Below the pieces are notes generated by a model. That model made no database searches. It was not told the DNA's origin and was given only the letters and a program-made list of their open reading frames with translations. Below, piece by piece: positions 36,233-47,120 of a stretch of DNA of 64,000 nt. Numbering within the stretch: the first letter of the stretch is position 1; every line of letters starts with the position of its first letter. The stretch is taken from contig CM042034.1 of NCBI GenBank assembly GCA_023525975.1, positions 20,689,501 through 20,753,500 of the forward strand, read 5' to 3'. Both the position numbers and the translations under genes were made by a program. This stretch comes from Smallanthus sonchifolius. Taxonomy: Eukaryota; Streptophyta; Magnoliopsida; Asterales; Asteraceae.

Positions 36233-36786
36233 GGGAGAGGATCAAATAAGAAGTATGTTTTCGCTAAGAACTCTAAGAAATGACCAAAACGCTTAGAAAC
36301 GATATCAAACGAACTCCGATTGAGCTCATTTCAGTGGCGTTGGAACCGTCTCGTCGAACACTATCATCTTAGCTTTTAGGTTTTAGATTTTACGTTTGAA
36401 TTTTAGGGTTTTAGCCTTATGGTTTAGCCTTAGAGTTTAGCTTTTAGGGTTTAGATTTTATGGTTTAGGTTTTTTTGGGGGGTGGGGGTGGGGGGGTTTA
36501 GGTTTTTGGGGGTGGGTGGGGGTGGGTTTAGGTTTTTGGGGGGGTGGGGTGGGGGGGGTTTAGGTTTTTGGGGGGTGGGGGTGGTGGTTTAAGGCTTTTT
36601 GGGGTGGGGTTGGAGGGGGGGTTTAGGTTTTTGGGGGTGCGGGTGGAGGGGAGTTTAGCTTTTTGGGTCCGGATTAGAGTTCGATGAGACGGTTCCAACG
36701 CCGCTGGAATGAGCTCAATCGGAGTTCGTTTGACCCACTTCTTAGCATTTCTTAGCGAAAAACCACTTCTTAGTGGAACCTTCCCC
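36233..36786. mobile_element. Fold-back element with about 130-bp inverted ends, in TA repeats
   Basis: The left end (36233-36366) and the reverse complement of 36665-36786 share TTCGCTAAGAA, AACGAACTCCGATTGAGCTC and GGCGTTGGAACCGTCTC. Both sides are TA dinucleotide tracts. The core is a G-rich tandem array. No coding potential. Confidence 0.75.
36380..36665 (+). repeat. TTTAGG/G-run tandem tract (G-quadruplex-prone)
   Basis: Repeats of GGTTTAGGTTTTTGGGGG and GGTGGGGGTGG with runs of 4 to 8 G, next to several TTTAGGGTTTAG-type copies that resemble degenerate plant telomere repeats. Confidence 0.85.
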
Positions 36787-36800
36787 TATATATATATATA

Positions 36801-37116
36801 GGGGTGGGTCCAGAGAAAACCAATAGTTAGGCGAAAACCAATAAAAAAATCAATTTTAATCAATAATATAGTTATATTTATTTTTTATTTTATTTTATTT
36901 TTATTTTTTTATAAGAGTATAAATGTAATATTACAAGTTTTTACCAAAAAATCATTTAAATAATGGCTTACGTATACGTAACCCATAGTGTTACGTATAC
37001 GTAAACAGAAAACAAAAAAATTCAAAAAAATTGTGGTTACGTATAGGTAACCCATAGTATTACACATTGTTTTAGTGGTTTTCGCCTAACTTTGTGGTTT
37101 TCTCTTTATCTTTCCC
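36801..37116. mobile_element. TA-embedded MITE with about 45-bp inverted ends
   Basis: The left end GGGGTGGGTCCAGAGAAAAC with GTTAGGCGAAAACC is mirrored by GGTTTTCGCCTAAC and GTTTTCTCTTTATCTTTCCC. TA tracts flank both sides; the left one is shared with the preceding fold-back element. Inside are GTTACGTATACGTAA-type palindromes like those in the MITE at 12397. Confidence 0.65.
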
Positions 37117-37605
37117 ATATATATATATATCTTATGAAACAGTATTAACAAGGTGGTTATACCCCTTCATTTGGGGTACCAGAAAAATGTCGTTAACCGC
37201 AAAATAACAGACTTTCAAGTTTGACTTTTGTTTGCTACACCCCTAAGCTAGACTTGTATTCATCTAGCATAAATTAATACTTTATTCGCGTCTTCAATAA
37301 TCCTTGGAGGGTTTCCCCGATTTCTTAATGTGATGACCCAGTTCTTAATCCTTGGAGGTACCCCTGCCCTACCCTTACATCCGCCACTGACGGATAGTCT
37401 AATACCCTAAAGTGTTAGGGGCACAACCCTAATACCCTAAATGTTTTTTTTTTCTTTTTTTGAATTAATTCCCAAAATCAAACATTCTCAAACCAAACTT
37501 TCATTCACGGGTAGATATACCCCGAACTCGCCTACTAGTGGCCTATGATATAAAATACTGCAAATGCATGACGCCGCTGACCAATTTAAAATGTTTTATT
37601 AATAG
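37117..37605. other. Non-coding interval
   Basis: No feature recognised beyond a TA tract and a CCCTAATACCCTAA-like short direct repeat near 37411-37440. Confidence 0.4.
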
Positions 37606-37883
37606 AGTAAACTTCGTTTTTGGCCCCTGTGGTTTGGTTAAAATAACGATTTTGGTCATTTAGTTTCAATTTGACTTTTTTGCTCCATGTGGTTACATAA
37701 TTGTCTCAATCAGACCCCTGGCACTAACTAACCCTATTTTTAATAGAAAAAACTAACGGAGTTAGTGTCGGGGTTCTAATTGAAACAATTAGATAACCAC
37801 ATGGAGCAAAAAAGTCAAATTAAAACTAATAGACCAAAACCGTTATTTTAACCAAACCACAAGGGCCAAAAACATAGTTTACT
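37606..37883. mobile_element. Fold-back MITE, about 278 bp
   Basis: Starts AGTAAACTTCG and ends ATAGTTTACT. The arms GTTTGGTTAAAATAACG / CGTTATTTTAACCAAAC and TTGACTTTTTTGCTCCATG / CATGGAGCAAAAAAGTCAA pair over about 130 bases each, so nearly the whole element is one hairpin. A decayed relative (CAAACCACAAAGACTAAAAC) is at about 41490-41635. Confidence 0.8.
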
Positions 37884-37941
37884 GTTAAAATAAAAAAAAA
37901 ACATTAACCCTCATCTTCTTCATCTTTGTTTCACCAAGCAG

Positions 37942-38325
37942 ATGACACCCCCACCTCAATCGCCGCCACCCCCCACTTCAACCACCGCCACTCCACTTCT
38001 GCCACAACCACATCTACTGATCTTTCCTAACAGAATCAGTCAAATCCAAAGACACCCAAATTCACAATCTCAATCACAATCCATCGGAACTTGGTTGAAT
38101 CAGTCAAATCCATCGGAACTCAGAGGAACGAGGAACCATTTTCGCATAAGTTGTTCCACGACACCACTGTTGATGATGGCGGCAACTGAAAAGACACCAA
38201 CCTGGGCGACGAGAGGGAAGTCGGCGATTTCAAGCACTAGAACTCGCAAGAATCTCCTAATAACATCACCGTTAGAAGCCTCTCCTGTTGGTATTCAGAA
38301 CATAGTAAACACAAAAAAAGACTAA
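37942..38325 (+). other. Low-complexity 127-codon open frame, doubtful
   Basis: Starts MTPPPQSPPPPT and is Pro/Ser/Thr/Gln rich, followed by no known domain. It lies between a MITE and the copia remnant, with no intron or promoter evidence. Possibly a fragment of a host 5' exon carried by a repeat; probably not a gene. Confidence 0.15.
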
Positions 38326-38539
38326 AGAAATGAAAGACTTTTATGGATCAGAAGGCTCTGTATTCAATAAAGTTTCTGGAGAACAATAACAACTTTAAAT
38401 AGGAAAGGAAATGACGTAAAAAACTCAACAACCCTAAAGACTTTCTCAGCCTAACAATACTGACGTTAAGACATTTATTCAAAAACATAAAGTAAATAAT
38501 TCCACGCGAGCATGACTTATTCAAGACCCTCTGACCTAG

Positions 38540-40835
38540 TTTGAATCATTCTTCATCATCCTCCCTTGATTCAAACTCCATCACTCCTATCTTGTGCCTG
38601 AAGAAGACAAACTTTTCTCTAGTCACTGCCTTCGTTAGTACATCTGCAAGTTGGCTATGAGTGCATAAGTACTCCAAAATGACTTGTTTCTGACTAACCA
38701 TTTCTTTTATAAAGTGATGCTTCAATTAAATGTGATTGGACCGACTATGCATGATGGGATTCTTGGACAGATTAATAGTTGATTTGTTGTCACAGAAAAT
38801 TACCGTTGGCTCCTCTTGCTTAAACCCAAGGTCCTCCAGAATTCTTCTTAGCCAAACAGCTTCACAAGTTGCTCCTGTAGCAGAGATATATTCAGCCTCA
38901 GTGTTGGATATAGCAACTGTGTGTTGTTTTTTCGAACTCCATGCAAACATTCCACTTCCAAGGGAAAACACATAAGCTAAGACTTTTTCTATCATCTATA
39001 CAGCCTGCCCAATCACTATCACTATAGCCTGTCAACGTGATCTCTTGTACCATATTCTAGAGGTGAGCACGGGGCGGTTCGGTTCGGTTTTAAGCCATAA
39101 CCGTAACCGAAACCGAACCTTTCGGTTAAGTGATTTTCAAAACCCGATCGGTTTCGGTTAATTAAGTATATTCGGTTCGGTTTCGGTTCGGTTAACCATC
39201 TATTAGACTAATAATAGAAACCAGTTGGTTATTGAGCCGATAGAACAATAATGAACCGGAAGTAGCCTTGAAAGCCATAGAACATTCAACTTTTGAAGTA
39301 GAAGTCATAACTGATTAGCGTCACTCATTTTAGCTTGCATATCTCTTACTTCCTTATTTATAGCTAACTCTCCATGGCCATTTTCCTTCTCCAGCCGATG
39401 TGGGATGCCTCAAAATTCAAAGTAGATTCATATTTCCCTTTTCTTCACAGCTATGGAGATTATATGCATTTGGATAACTTGTTGCAAATATTGAATACCA
39501 ATTACATTTTGATTACGATATTTAATCATTTTACATAAGATACATTTAAACAAGGTTTTTTCACTGAAGCAAGCATAAGTCGTTTATTCTGTTGATATTC
39601 ATTGCAATAATTTTCTTCCAAATGTTGATTCAATTCATTATTTTTCATTTTTCATGGTTGTAATGTTCGCTTTGATGCTCCTGTTCTCAGCTAATAGGCG
39701 TGAATACTAATCATTTTGACTGTAACAATTTCAAATGCATGAAAATCTAAAATATAAAAAGCAAAATCCATTTATGATGATGAAACTCAAGAAATGAATG
39801 ATATTAACAAATCTTTAACATAATACATAATGACAAGGGGGTATTTTAAACTAACTCCAAATTATTGACATTCGGTTCGGTTCGGTTAATTCGGTTATTA
39901 CACACATAATAACCAAAACCGACCCACAACTTTCGGTTAATCGGTTATGGCTTAACCGAACCATCGGTTAACTATTCGGTTCGGTTAAGTCGGTTAATTC
40001 GGTTACGGTTCGGTTAATTCGGTTACTTGCTCATCCCTACCATATTCCAAATCTTGTAGTGTTTGCAACATATCTTAGGATCCTTCTAGTTGCTCCAAGG
40101 TGTAACTTAGACGGTTTTTGCATGAATATGGAAATCACACTTACAAAATGAGCCAAGTCTAGCCTGGTGTGAGTTAAATAAATGAGTCCACCCACCAAAC
40201 TTCTATAATTTTCCTCATTAGCTTTAGCTGCTTCATCATCAAGTAGCAGCTTCTCATTGCAATTCATGGGAGTGTATTCTTCCTTACAGTTTGCCATACC
40301 AAACCTGTTTAAAAGAATCTGAGCATACTTCTCCTGGCACAAGTGGATCCCGAATTTGGTCTGCCTTACTTTTGATCCCAAGAAGTACTTAAGGAGACCC
40401 ATGTCTGTCATTTCAAACATCTTCTTCATTCCATTCTTGAACTCACCGATCATGTTATCACACGAGGATGTACAAATGATATCATCCACATATAGACAAA
40501 CGTAAATGATATCATTTGCACTGATTCGTTTGACATATAGGGTAGGTTCATTGTGACTTCTCTTGTAACCATGCTCCACAAAGTACCCATCAATCTTTGC
40601 ATACCAGGCTTGGGGAGCCTGTTTCAAACCGTATAACGCCTTGTTCAGCTTGTAGACCATATCAGCCTTTCCTGGAACAATGAATCCTTCTGGTTGCTCT
40701 TCATATATCTCCTATGTCAAGTCCCCATTTAAAAAGGCAGACTTCACGTCCAGTTGATGAACGTCCCACCTCGTTTGAGCTGCAACTGCCAAAACAACTC
40801 TAATGGTTTCAAACCGAGCAAAGAGCGAAAGTGTC
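38540..40835 (-). pseudogene. Ty1/copia pol remnant (RT, RNase H, C-terminus), split by a hAT element
   Basis: Minus strand. From 40835 down: RT with QLDVKSAFLNGDL, KLNKALYGLKQAPQAWY, the catalytic CLYVDDIICTS and SLVGGLIYLTHTRLDLA; then RNase H (GSGMFAWSSKKQHTVAISNTE, IFCDNKSTINLSKNP); then the C-terminus HSQLADVLTKAVTREKF down to about 38550. A stop at about 40712 (LT*EIYEE) and frameshifts around 39000 disable it. RT and RNase H are separated by the insertion at 39058-40039. Upstream gag/integrase is absent; homology stops at 40835 where GTGTCACACCCCCG begins. Confidence 0.88.
39058..40039. mobile_element. Non-autonomous hAT element inside copia pol
   Basis: Exact 8-bp target duplication CCATATTC (39050-39057 and 40040-40047). 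Terminal repeats TAGAGGTGAGCA and TGCTCATCCCTA. Both ends are packed with CGGTTCGGTT / AACCGAACC subterminal repeats, the kind bound by hAT transposases. The 982-bp interior has no transposase. Confidence 0.88.
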
Positions 40836-41740
40836 ACACCCCCGTCGACGACGGATTATACGCCCGGGGCTGACGCGATTGTTCATAAGCACATGATCAT
40901 CTATTAATAGGTGATAATATTATTTAATCATAATTAAAACATCCGTTACAAATAAAAATGGAAAACAAGGAGTTCAAACATAACACAAGTTAAATTCAAT
41001 CTTTATTAAAGCTAGGTCCATAGTCCTATGTGATCATGTAGTGTCCTTAACTGGTGCACCTGAAGCATATGAGTAAATGTCAACTACAAGTAGTTGGTGA
41101 GTAACATAGGTTTTTACACCAAACAAAAGTTGTAAAAAGGATTTGAAATTCAATATGTTCAAAGCATAACTATGGCATAAATGTGAAAACATACCAGGTT
41201 CCAAAGCGTACAATCAAACCGTGCAAATGGAAAACTATAGGTACAATCCAACTTATTGTCATTTGAAAAAGTAGCAAGATGTATACATATAGCCCACCAA
41301 GGTTCGTGTTATGTAATGAATCGGATTCCCGTATAAATGATCATAAAAAAGGTACTACCTTAGGCTTGCCTCACAAGTTAATGATTGTACTAAACATGAA
41401 CACACGTATGATCGCCAAGTAGTTTAAGACATAAAACACATAGTAAATAGCATGAGAACAAAGGTATAATGGTCTTCTTATACATACCTAACAGAAAAAT
41501 TCTAACGGTGTTAGTGGACTGGACTATAGTTGATACGAAAATGAAGCTATTGGATTAAAAAATCAAATTTAAAATTTTGGACTAAAATGGTTATTCAGGT
41601 CAAACCACAAAGACTAAAACTGTATTTAACTCTTTAATTAATGATAACTTTTTGCCTGTGAGATCATAGACACGCCGGTGCAGATATCTAAGTAAAAAAA
41701 CAACTTGCATCCAAGCCAATGATGATGCGCTACATGTTAA
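40836..41740. other. Unassigned; LTR-like start TGTCACACCCCC
   Basis: Sequence beginning at about 40834 resembles the 5' terminus of a plant LTR and interrupts the copia homology, but no matching end, TSD or coding region was found. Confidence 0.3.
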
Positions 41741-41803
41741 AGCGTAGGTTAAGCCTTCAAAAGCGAAGGTTTAGCTGACGCTTTTGAAGGCTTAGCCTAT
41801 GCT
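41741..41803. repeat. 25-nt inverted repeat, 13-nt loop
   Basis: Arms 41741-41765 and 41779-41803 (AAGCCTTCAAAAGCG / CGCTTTTGAAGGCTT core) pair at 23 of 25 positions. Confidence 0.85.
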
Positions 41804-41881
41804 TTTAAAGGATTAGTCGGACACTTTAACACGTGACACCTTTAGAATTTTGGTTGGAAGTTGGACCCATATGTTTTTTTT

Positions 41882-42145
41882 CACTGCTAGAAAACATACC
41901 TTTAATGACACGCATTGCGTATCATAAAATGGGTAAATGACACGCGGAAGCGTGTCAAGGATAGCCCTGTCAAGAATGAAGATGACACGCATTTTGTGTG
42001 TCATCTGTTTATGACACGCATTTATGACACACCTTTACGACACACAATGCGTGTCAAGGATAGTCCGGTCAAGAATGAAGATGACCCGCATTTTGTGTCA
42101 TCTATTTATGACGCACATTTTTTGTCATAAATGTGTGTCATGGTT
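41882..42145. mobile_element. CACTA (En/Spm) terminus with subterminal repeats
   Basis: CACTGCTAGAAAACATACC is a CACTA-type end. It is followed by many TGACACGC / GCGTGTCA subterminal motifs in both orientations and a 125-bp direct repeat (GGATAG(C/T)CC(T/G)GTCAAGAATG at 41960 and 42057). The opposite terminus and transposase were not found. Confidence 0.65.
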
Positions 42146-43990
42146 AAAGTTGTTTAAAAAAAACTATTTTTTCATAAAATTACAAATTTCCAGTTTTCCA
42201 CAATATCATAAAATAATAATAAACATTTCATAATACAAAATAAAATACACATGACAAAACAATCCATTTCATAAAATATAAACAAACATTTAAAAGTAAC
42301 AATAGTCGATTACAAATTCAACGTAATGTCAATACAAAGTTTCACAAAAAAATGAAGTTTAATACAAAAGTCGGCCATTCTTCACGAACTCCATCAATAT
42401 CAACATTGGTGTATTCATCTTTTCTTTCCCCAACCTAAGAAAAAATTTGTAAACAAATACTTATTAAAGATACATACATATGTATATTATTGTAAAATAC
42501 TTACTGAAACATGAAGACATTATATTTATCACTACCAAATTTCTATTAAAAAAAACCTAAAATTAAAATACTATTAGCAACAATGCAAAGCAATAATACT
42601 ATTGAAACATTAGGGTATGATAGAACTAATACAATCAAACACATGGAATTTGATCAAAACTGAATATAATCCTCCACATGTCAATGGGTCAAAACTAAAT
42701 ATAATCAAACACATGTAATTTGCAGCAGTGTAACTGAATGTCAATATCATGATATCATGCCTCACTGATACAACTTCAATTTTGCAAATTAGAGAATAAG
42801 AAAATGAGCATCATTAGAACTTTTTGTAATATATTCAGCCAATTTTTTAAATATAGTTTGATATAACCTATTCTAATTTAAATATAAAATGAAATAAAAA
42901 AAACTGTAATTTAAGTAAAATCTTCCCTGACAAGAAAATTGATCAAATTTAAACAGATTTTTATCAAATATAATTGGTTTACCAAAAATAATTAAAATAT
43001 TTTTTTTTAAAAAGAAACGAAATAAAAAAAAATCAAAATTAATTATTTAAAATGATATCTAAAATTATAGTTGTGATTAATGTAATTATTCATATTTTCT
43101 CTCTAATTTCCTTATCTGTTTCATATGGAAAATTTTGAAAAGATGGTGACGTAGTTAATAAGAGAGAGAGTACGTATTTAATAAAAGAGAAAGACAGGAA
43201 AATAATTATGAGATTGTAGCACATACTAACACGTGTCCAATTTTATTTTTATTTATTAGAATAGATAGATTTGCAAAATATATTAAAAGGTTTATTAAAT
43301 ATATAAAATATTAAGATTATAAGCTTCGAGCTTTTCCTTTGAAAAAATAAAATGTTGATTTAAATTCGACATTACTTCCAAATTTAATTGAAAAAAATGA
43401 TAATTTTAAATATAGGGACTTGTAACGTAAATAATATAAAAATATAATAAAAAAATTATGTTTTCTTTATTTTAATTGATTATTATATCCTTTAAATGCA
43501 TAATCTTTGACCTAGTTTTATGGTGTGGTAGTTTAGGCGGGAAAAAAAAGTTCCTCATACTCTCAATGAATGACACATGTCATTTGAGATTTTCATTTAT
43601 TAGATAAGTAAGATGTTAAGAACCAGTTTCAAAAGACTTCTAACAATGCTAGGCTCGTTGAATTTGACATGTACTAGAGAAAACAATCCAAATCAACCGG
43701 TTAAAATGTAAACGGGTTATTATTTGCAACCTCCATTACTCTCAAATGTTAATCTACAGTGAAAACTGATCAAAAACTAAAAGGAAATCAAGGTGATTAG
43801 TTATGGCAAACCTGATGAGAACTCTAAAACGGCTTTTAAACCTTGTCCTAGCCGATTTACAGTGTAATTTACTCCAAATCTTATTATTTATGAAATTAAT
43901 AGATACGAAGACAAAGAAGAAAAATAGATTTATTTTATTTTATAAGCGGTTCAACTGAAGCGTGAATAGAAATTGTTTGTTTGAATCCTA
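42146..43990. other. AT-rich non-coding interval
   Basis: No gene, repeat boundary or RNA recognised. Confidence 0.4.
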
Positions 43991-43993
43991 TAT

Positions 43994-44284
43994 ATTCAGA
44001 AGCAAGAAGCAGATATGCTTATGTTGCTTGAAATCACAACTAAATACATAAAAAAGTTGCAACCATATTAGAAAGAAACAAACAAACAACAGAAAACCGG
44101 AAAAATAGGGACCAACCATTAATAGAAGCAAACTCTAAGGAACAAGTAGCTTGAATCACACATTCAGAAGCAAGAAGCAGATATGCTTATGTGGCTTAAA
44201 ATCACAACTAAATACATATAGATAAATTGCTATCATAATTAGAAAGAAACATACCAAACAGCTGAAAACATGAAAAATAGGGAC
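43994..44284. repeat. Direct repeat, about 120 bp x 2, period 168
   Basis: 43994-44112 and 44162-44284 share CAGAAGCAAGAAGCAGATAT, AATCACAACTAAATACATA and GAAAAATAGGGAC, roughly 88-90% alike. Confidence 0.8.
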
Positions 44285-44478
44285 AATAGTTTGACTTAGG
44301 AATTTAGCAACAGGTCGAAAGTCATCCTACTTTATTTTTCAGCCCATTTCATTTCAAGAATAATAAAAGCAATCTCAAAATGTTTCATACCTTGGTTCGT
44401 ACATATAGGTTGGCTACAGATAAGGGGGTATCTTCTGTGCACGGTACCTCCTTTGACCAACTATAAACAATAGTGGAC

Positions 44479-44986
44479 TGTAGGAGCTACCCCCGATTAA
44501 GAACTTGTAAAAGCTACCCCTGATTAATGAAACCAATGGTGAAGCTCAAATAACAGGAACAAGCCCAAGATGGTCGGGCTCATCTTAGAAGGCCCATTAG
44601 GGTAAAAGGTCCACAACACCTGCTAATAAATATGTAGGCATAACCCCCATATGGAACCAGGTTCTTCTCCCTCATTTCCACCCTCTTTCTCTCTGATATA
44701 CTCATATTCTTATATATGCTTAACCATCTTGATGATGATACTGACTTGAGCGTCGGAGTGCCCTCGGGGGCAACCCCCCCGGGCCCTCTAACGAGCATTT
44801 CCTATGGATGCAGTTTTGATCAAGACCCAAGAAGATGACGGAGCTGACCGCGTATAGTCATGAAGGAGCCCTTCGGGATCCCCCGTGACGGGACTCACGG
44901 TGAGACGTGACGTAGATACTCTTCCGGGATACTAGAAAAGAGCAACTACTACCCATTACTCCTCGATGTGGATACTGGCTGCTACA
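44479..44986 (+). mobile_element. 5' LTR of the Tat-like element
   Basis: 508 bp, TG...CA ends, TATA-like TAATAAATATG at about 44624, primer-site-like sequence one base downstream of the end. Confidence 0.75.
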
Positions 44987-45199
44987 TTGGCGCCATCCGT
45001 GGGACCTTTGTGTCCAAACAGAGCCTGAAGAACTCCTACGCCACTGAAACCCGCTTAAAAGAAGGAAAGAAAAACAACTCATGGTAGGCACTGGGAAGGA
45101 AGGACCGTCAAAGAAAGGAATGCAACGACGGTTCCAAAAAATGACACGGTTGTTGGCGCATTCACCCCAGCCTTGGCTAACAGGTTTTAAATCTCTCAA

Positions 45200-46730
45200 C
45201 TGCCTCCATCATAATCTGTTAAAGAATGTCGTAAAAGGTGCTTCTAAGAAATCATATATACTTCCAGCTTCTAGCTTTCTATTTGTATACTTAACAGTCA
45301 TAGATCCACATAGCCCATGTCTGTTTGGACGTCATTGGCTTAAGAGATGTGTACTCGTTAAGATAAATCCCCATATGTATACACAAAATAAGAAAACAAA
45401 CAAAAGCAAATAACGTCTGTCAAAAGAGGAGAATCAAACAGGAAAGGAAGAAAGAAAGAAAATAGAAAAGGCATGGGTAGATGAAAACATGAACAAAGAT
45501 GGAGGAAAAGACTTCTAGATAAGGATGTTAGGCCTTTGGTTCATGCCACTTCCTATTGGATAATACTTTCATATACTTGTCAGAGGGTTTAGCCATTACC
45601 GTCCCACTACTTGTCAGAAATGGTTAGAAAATCAATTCTCACTATTTAAAACAGATTAATGTGTATTAGTGTGGTTTGTTTTATGGAAAAGAATAATTAT
45701 GTGGAAAAGAATTGACATAATGCGTAAAGAAAGGACATAAATTTAATGGCCAAGGCATCATACTCTGAGTGTCTAAGAGTATAGTCTGTGTGTAAGATTA
45801 TTAACCAGCAGGGTAAAACATGCAAGGTTATATACGAGTCGTACAATGCATAAAGCAGAGGGTACAAACCTAATTCACTGTGCTTCTTTAGTAAGGAACC
45901 GAAGGGGGAGGTGATAAATGAAGAAGTCATAATAAGATGTCACGTGGTTGTGTCAGGCATAAAAAAAAGAAAAAAAAGAGGAAGGCGGTTCACTATCTTC
46001 ACACGATAAAAAGTACAACTTATAGTGCACCTATGAAAGATAAAGGTTTAGTAGGTATTCACCCTATTGACTTTTGAGAGACAAAGTCTGTCACCTTTTT
46101 TGAAAATATTACTGCATGCTATAGTCACATGTCTTGTTAATACATGTATGACTTGTATAGTACAAGTCAGGAACACATGACAGAGAAATAAAACCCTACT
46201 ATCGGCCAACTACAGTATGGTGAGACAGGGATGGCTTTGCTTAATAAAAAGTCATATATATATATATAGATATATAGATATGAAAGGGATGTACCAAAGC
46301 ATAATTTTCTTTTTTACATGTGGTTCAACCGAAAAAAAAAAGATGAACGGTTGTGTCGAGGAATCATGGCAAACAATGGAACATGAGCTGCTCATAGATG
46401 ACAATTGTGTTAAATTCTTGCATGGGAAAGCAAACCCATTCTACTAATGTGCCCTTATGTTGACTTTGTGGCTTCCAGAATAGCCACTCGAACCGGAAAG
46501 CAATTCAATTTCAGATGTTTCGAGTGACACAAAATTGATTCTTGGTTATTACAAACGTGTTTTTCGGATGACACGCACTCAGTTTCAGAAGCTTGGAAAG
46601 ATTCAGAACTGATTCGGGTTAATACGAAAACGGTTCGGGTTACTTCGGACAAGCCTTAGTTGACCCGAAATGTTTAGAGGGTGTTACAAGTGTTATATGG
46701 CATAGACCCATATGACGTGTATGGGCAAGA
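45200..46730. other. Element interior without recognisable coding
   Basis: Open frames are short and unlike known families. A short TA/GATA tract lies at about 46255-46280. Confidence 0.4.
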
Positions 46731-46736
46731 GAGAAA

Positions 46737-47120
46737 ATGCTTACAGGAAATGGTTCTGATAAGAGAGATCTAAAATGCTTACAGGAGAAGCCTGTTTCAA
46801 AAGTCTTAAGGCAGAAACATTTTGAAGTAAGGGGATGTGATGATGGAACGTGTCAGATTCGGAGAAGACTGTGCCTTAAAGAGGCTATTGTTGCTCCTGA
46901 CGATATTGATAATAATAAGTAACTACAGCTTTTAGGTGGTGTGCTTGTGGTCGGTTTGGCTCTGGTAGTAGAATCATTGTAACAACCAGAGAGGAGCATT
47001 TGTTGTGTTATGCACAAGAGAACTATGCACCTGGATTATTAAAAAGATTCGAAGCGATGAAGCTTTTTAGTATATACGAATTTATGAGGAACACCCCTCC
47101 AAAAGAGTCTGAGCTATCAT
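46737..47120 (+). pseudogene. TIR-NBS-LRR (TNL) NB-ARC fragment
   Basis: LQEKPVSKVLRQKHFEVRG, then CQIRRRLCLKE and APDDIDNN match the region up to kinase-2 (normally LDDVD). After a stop at 46920 and a frameshift come FGSGSRIIVTTREEHLL (RNBS-B) and LKRFEAMKLFSIYEF (RNBS-C), ending NTPPKESEL. Only this part of the NB-ARC is present; P-loop, TIR and LRR are missing. It is one exon-like piece captured in, or overtaken by, the Tat-like element. Confidence 0.8.
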
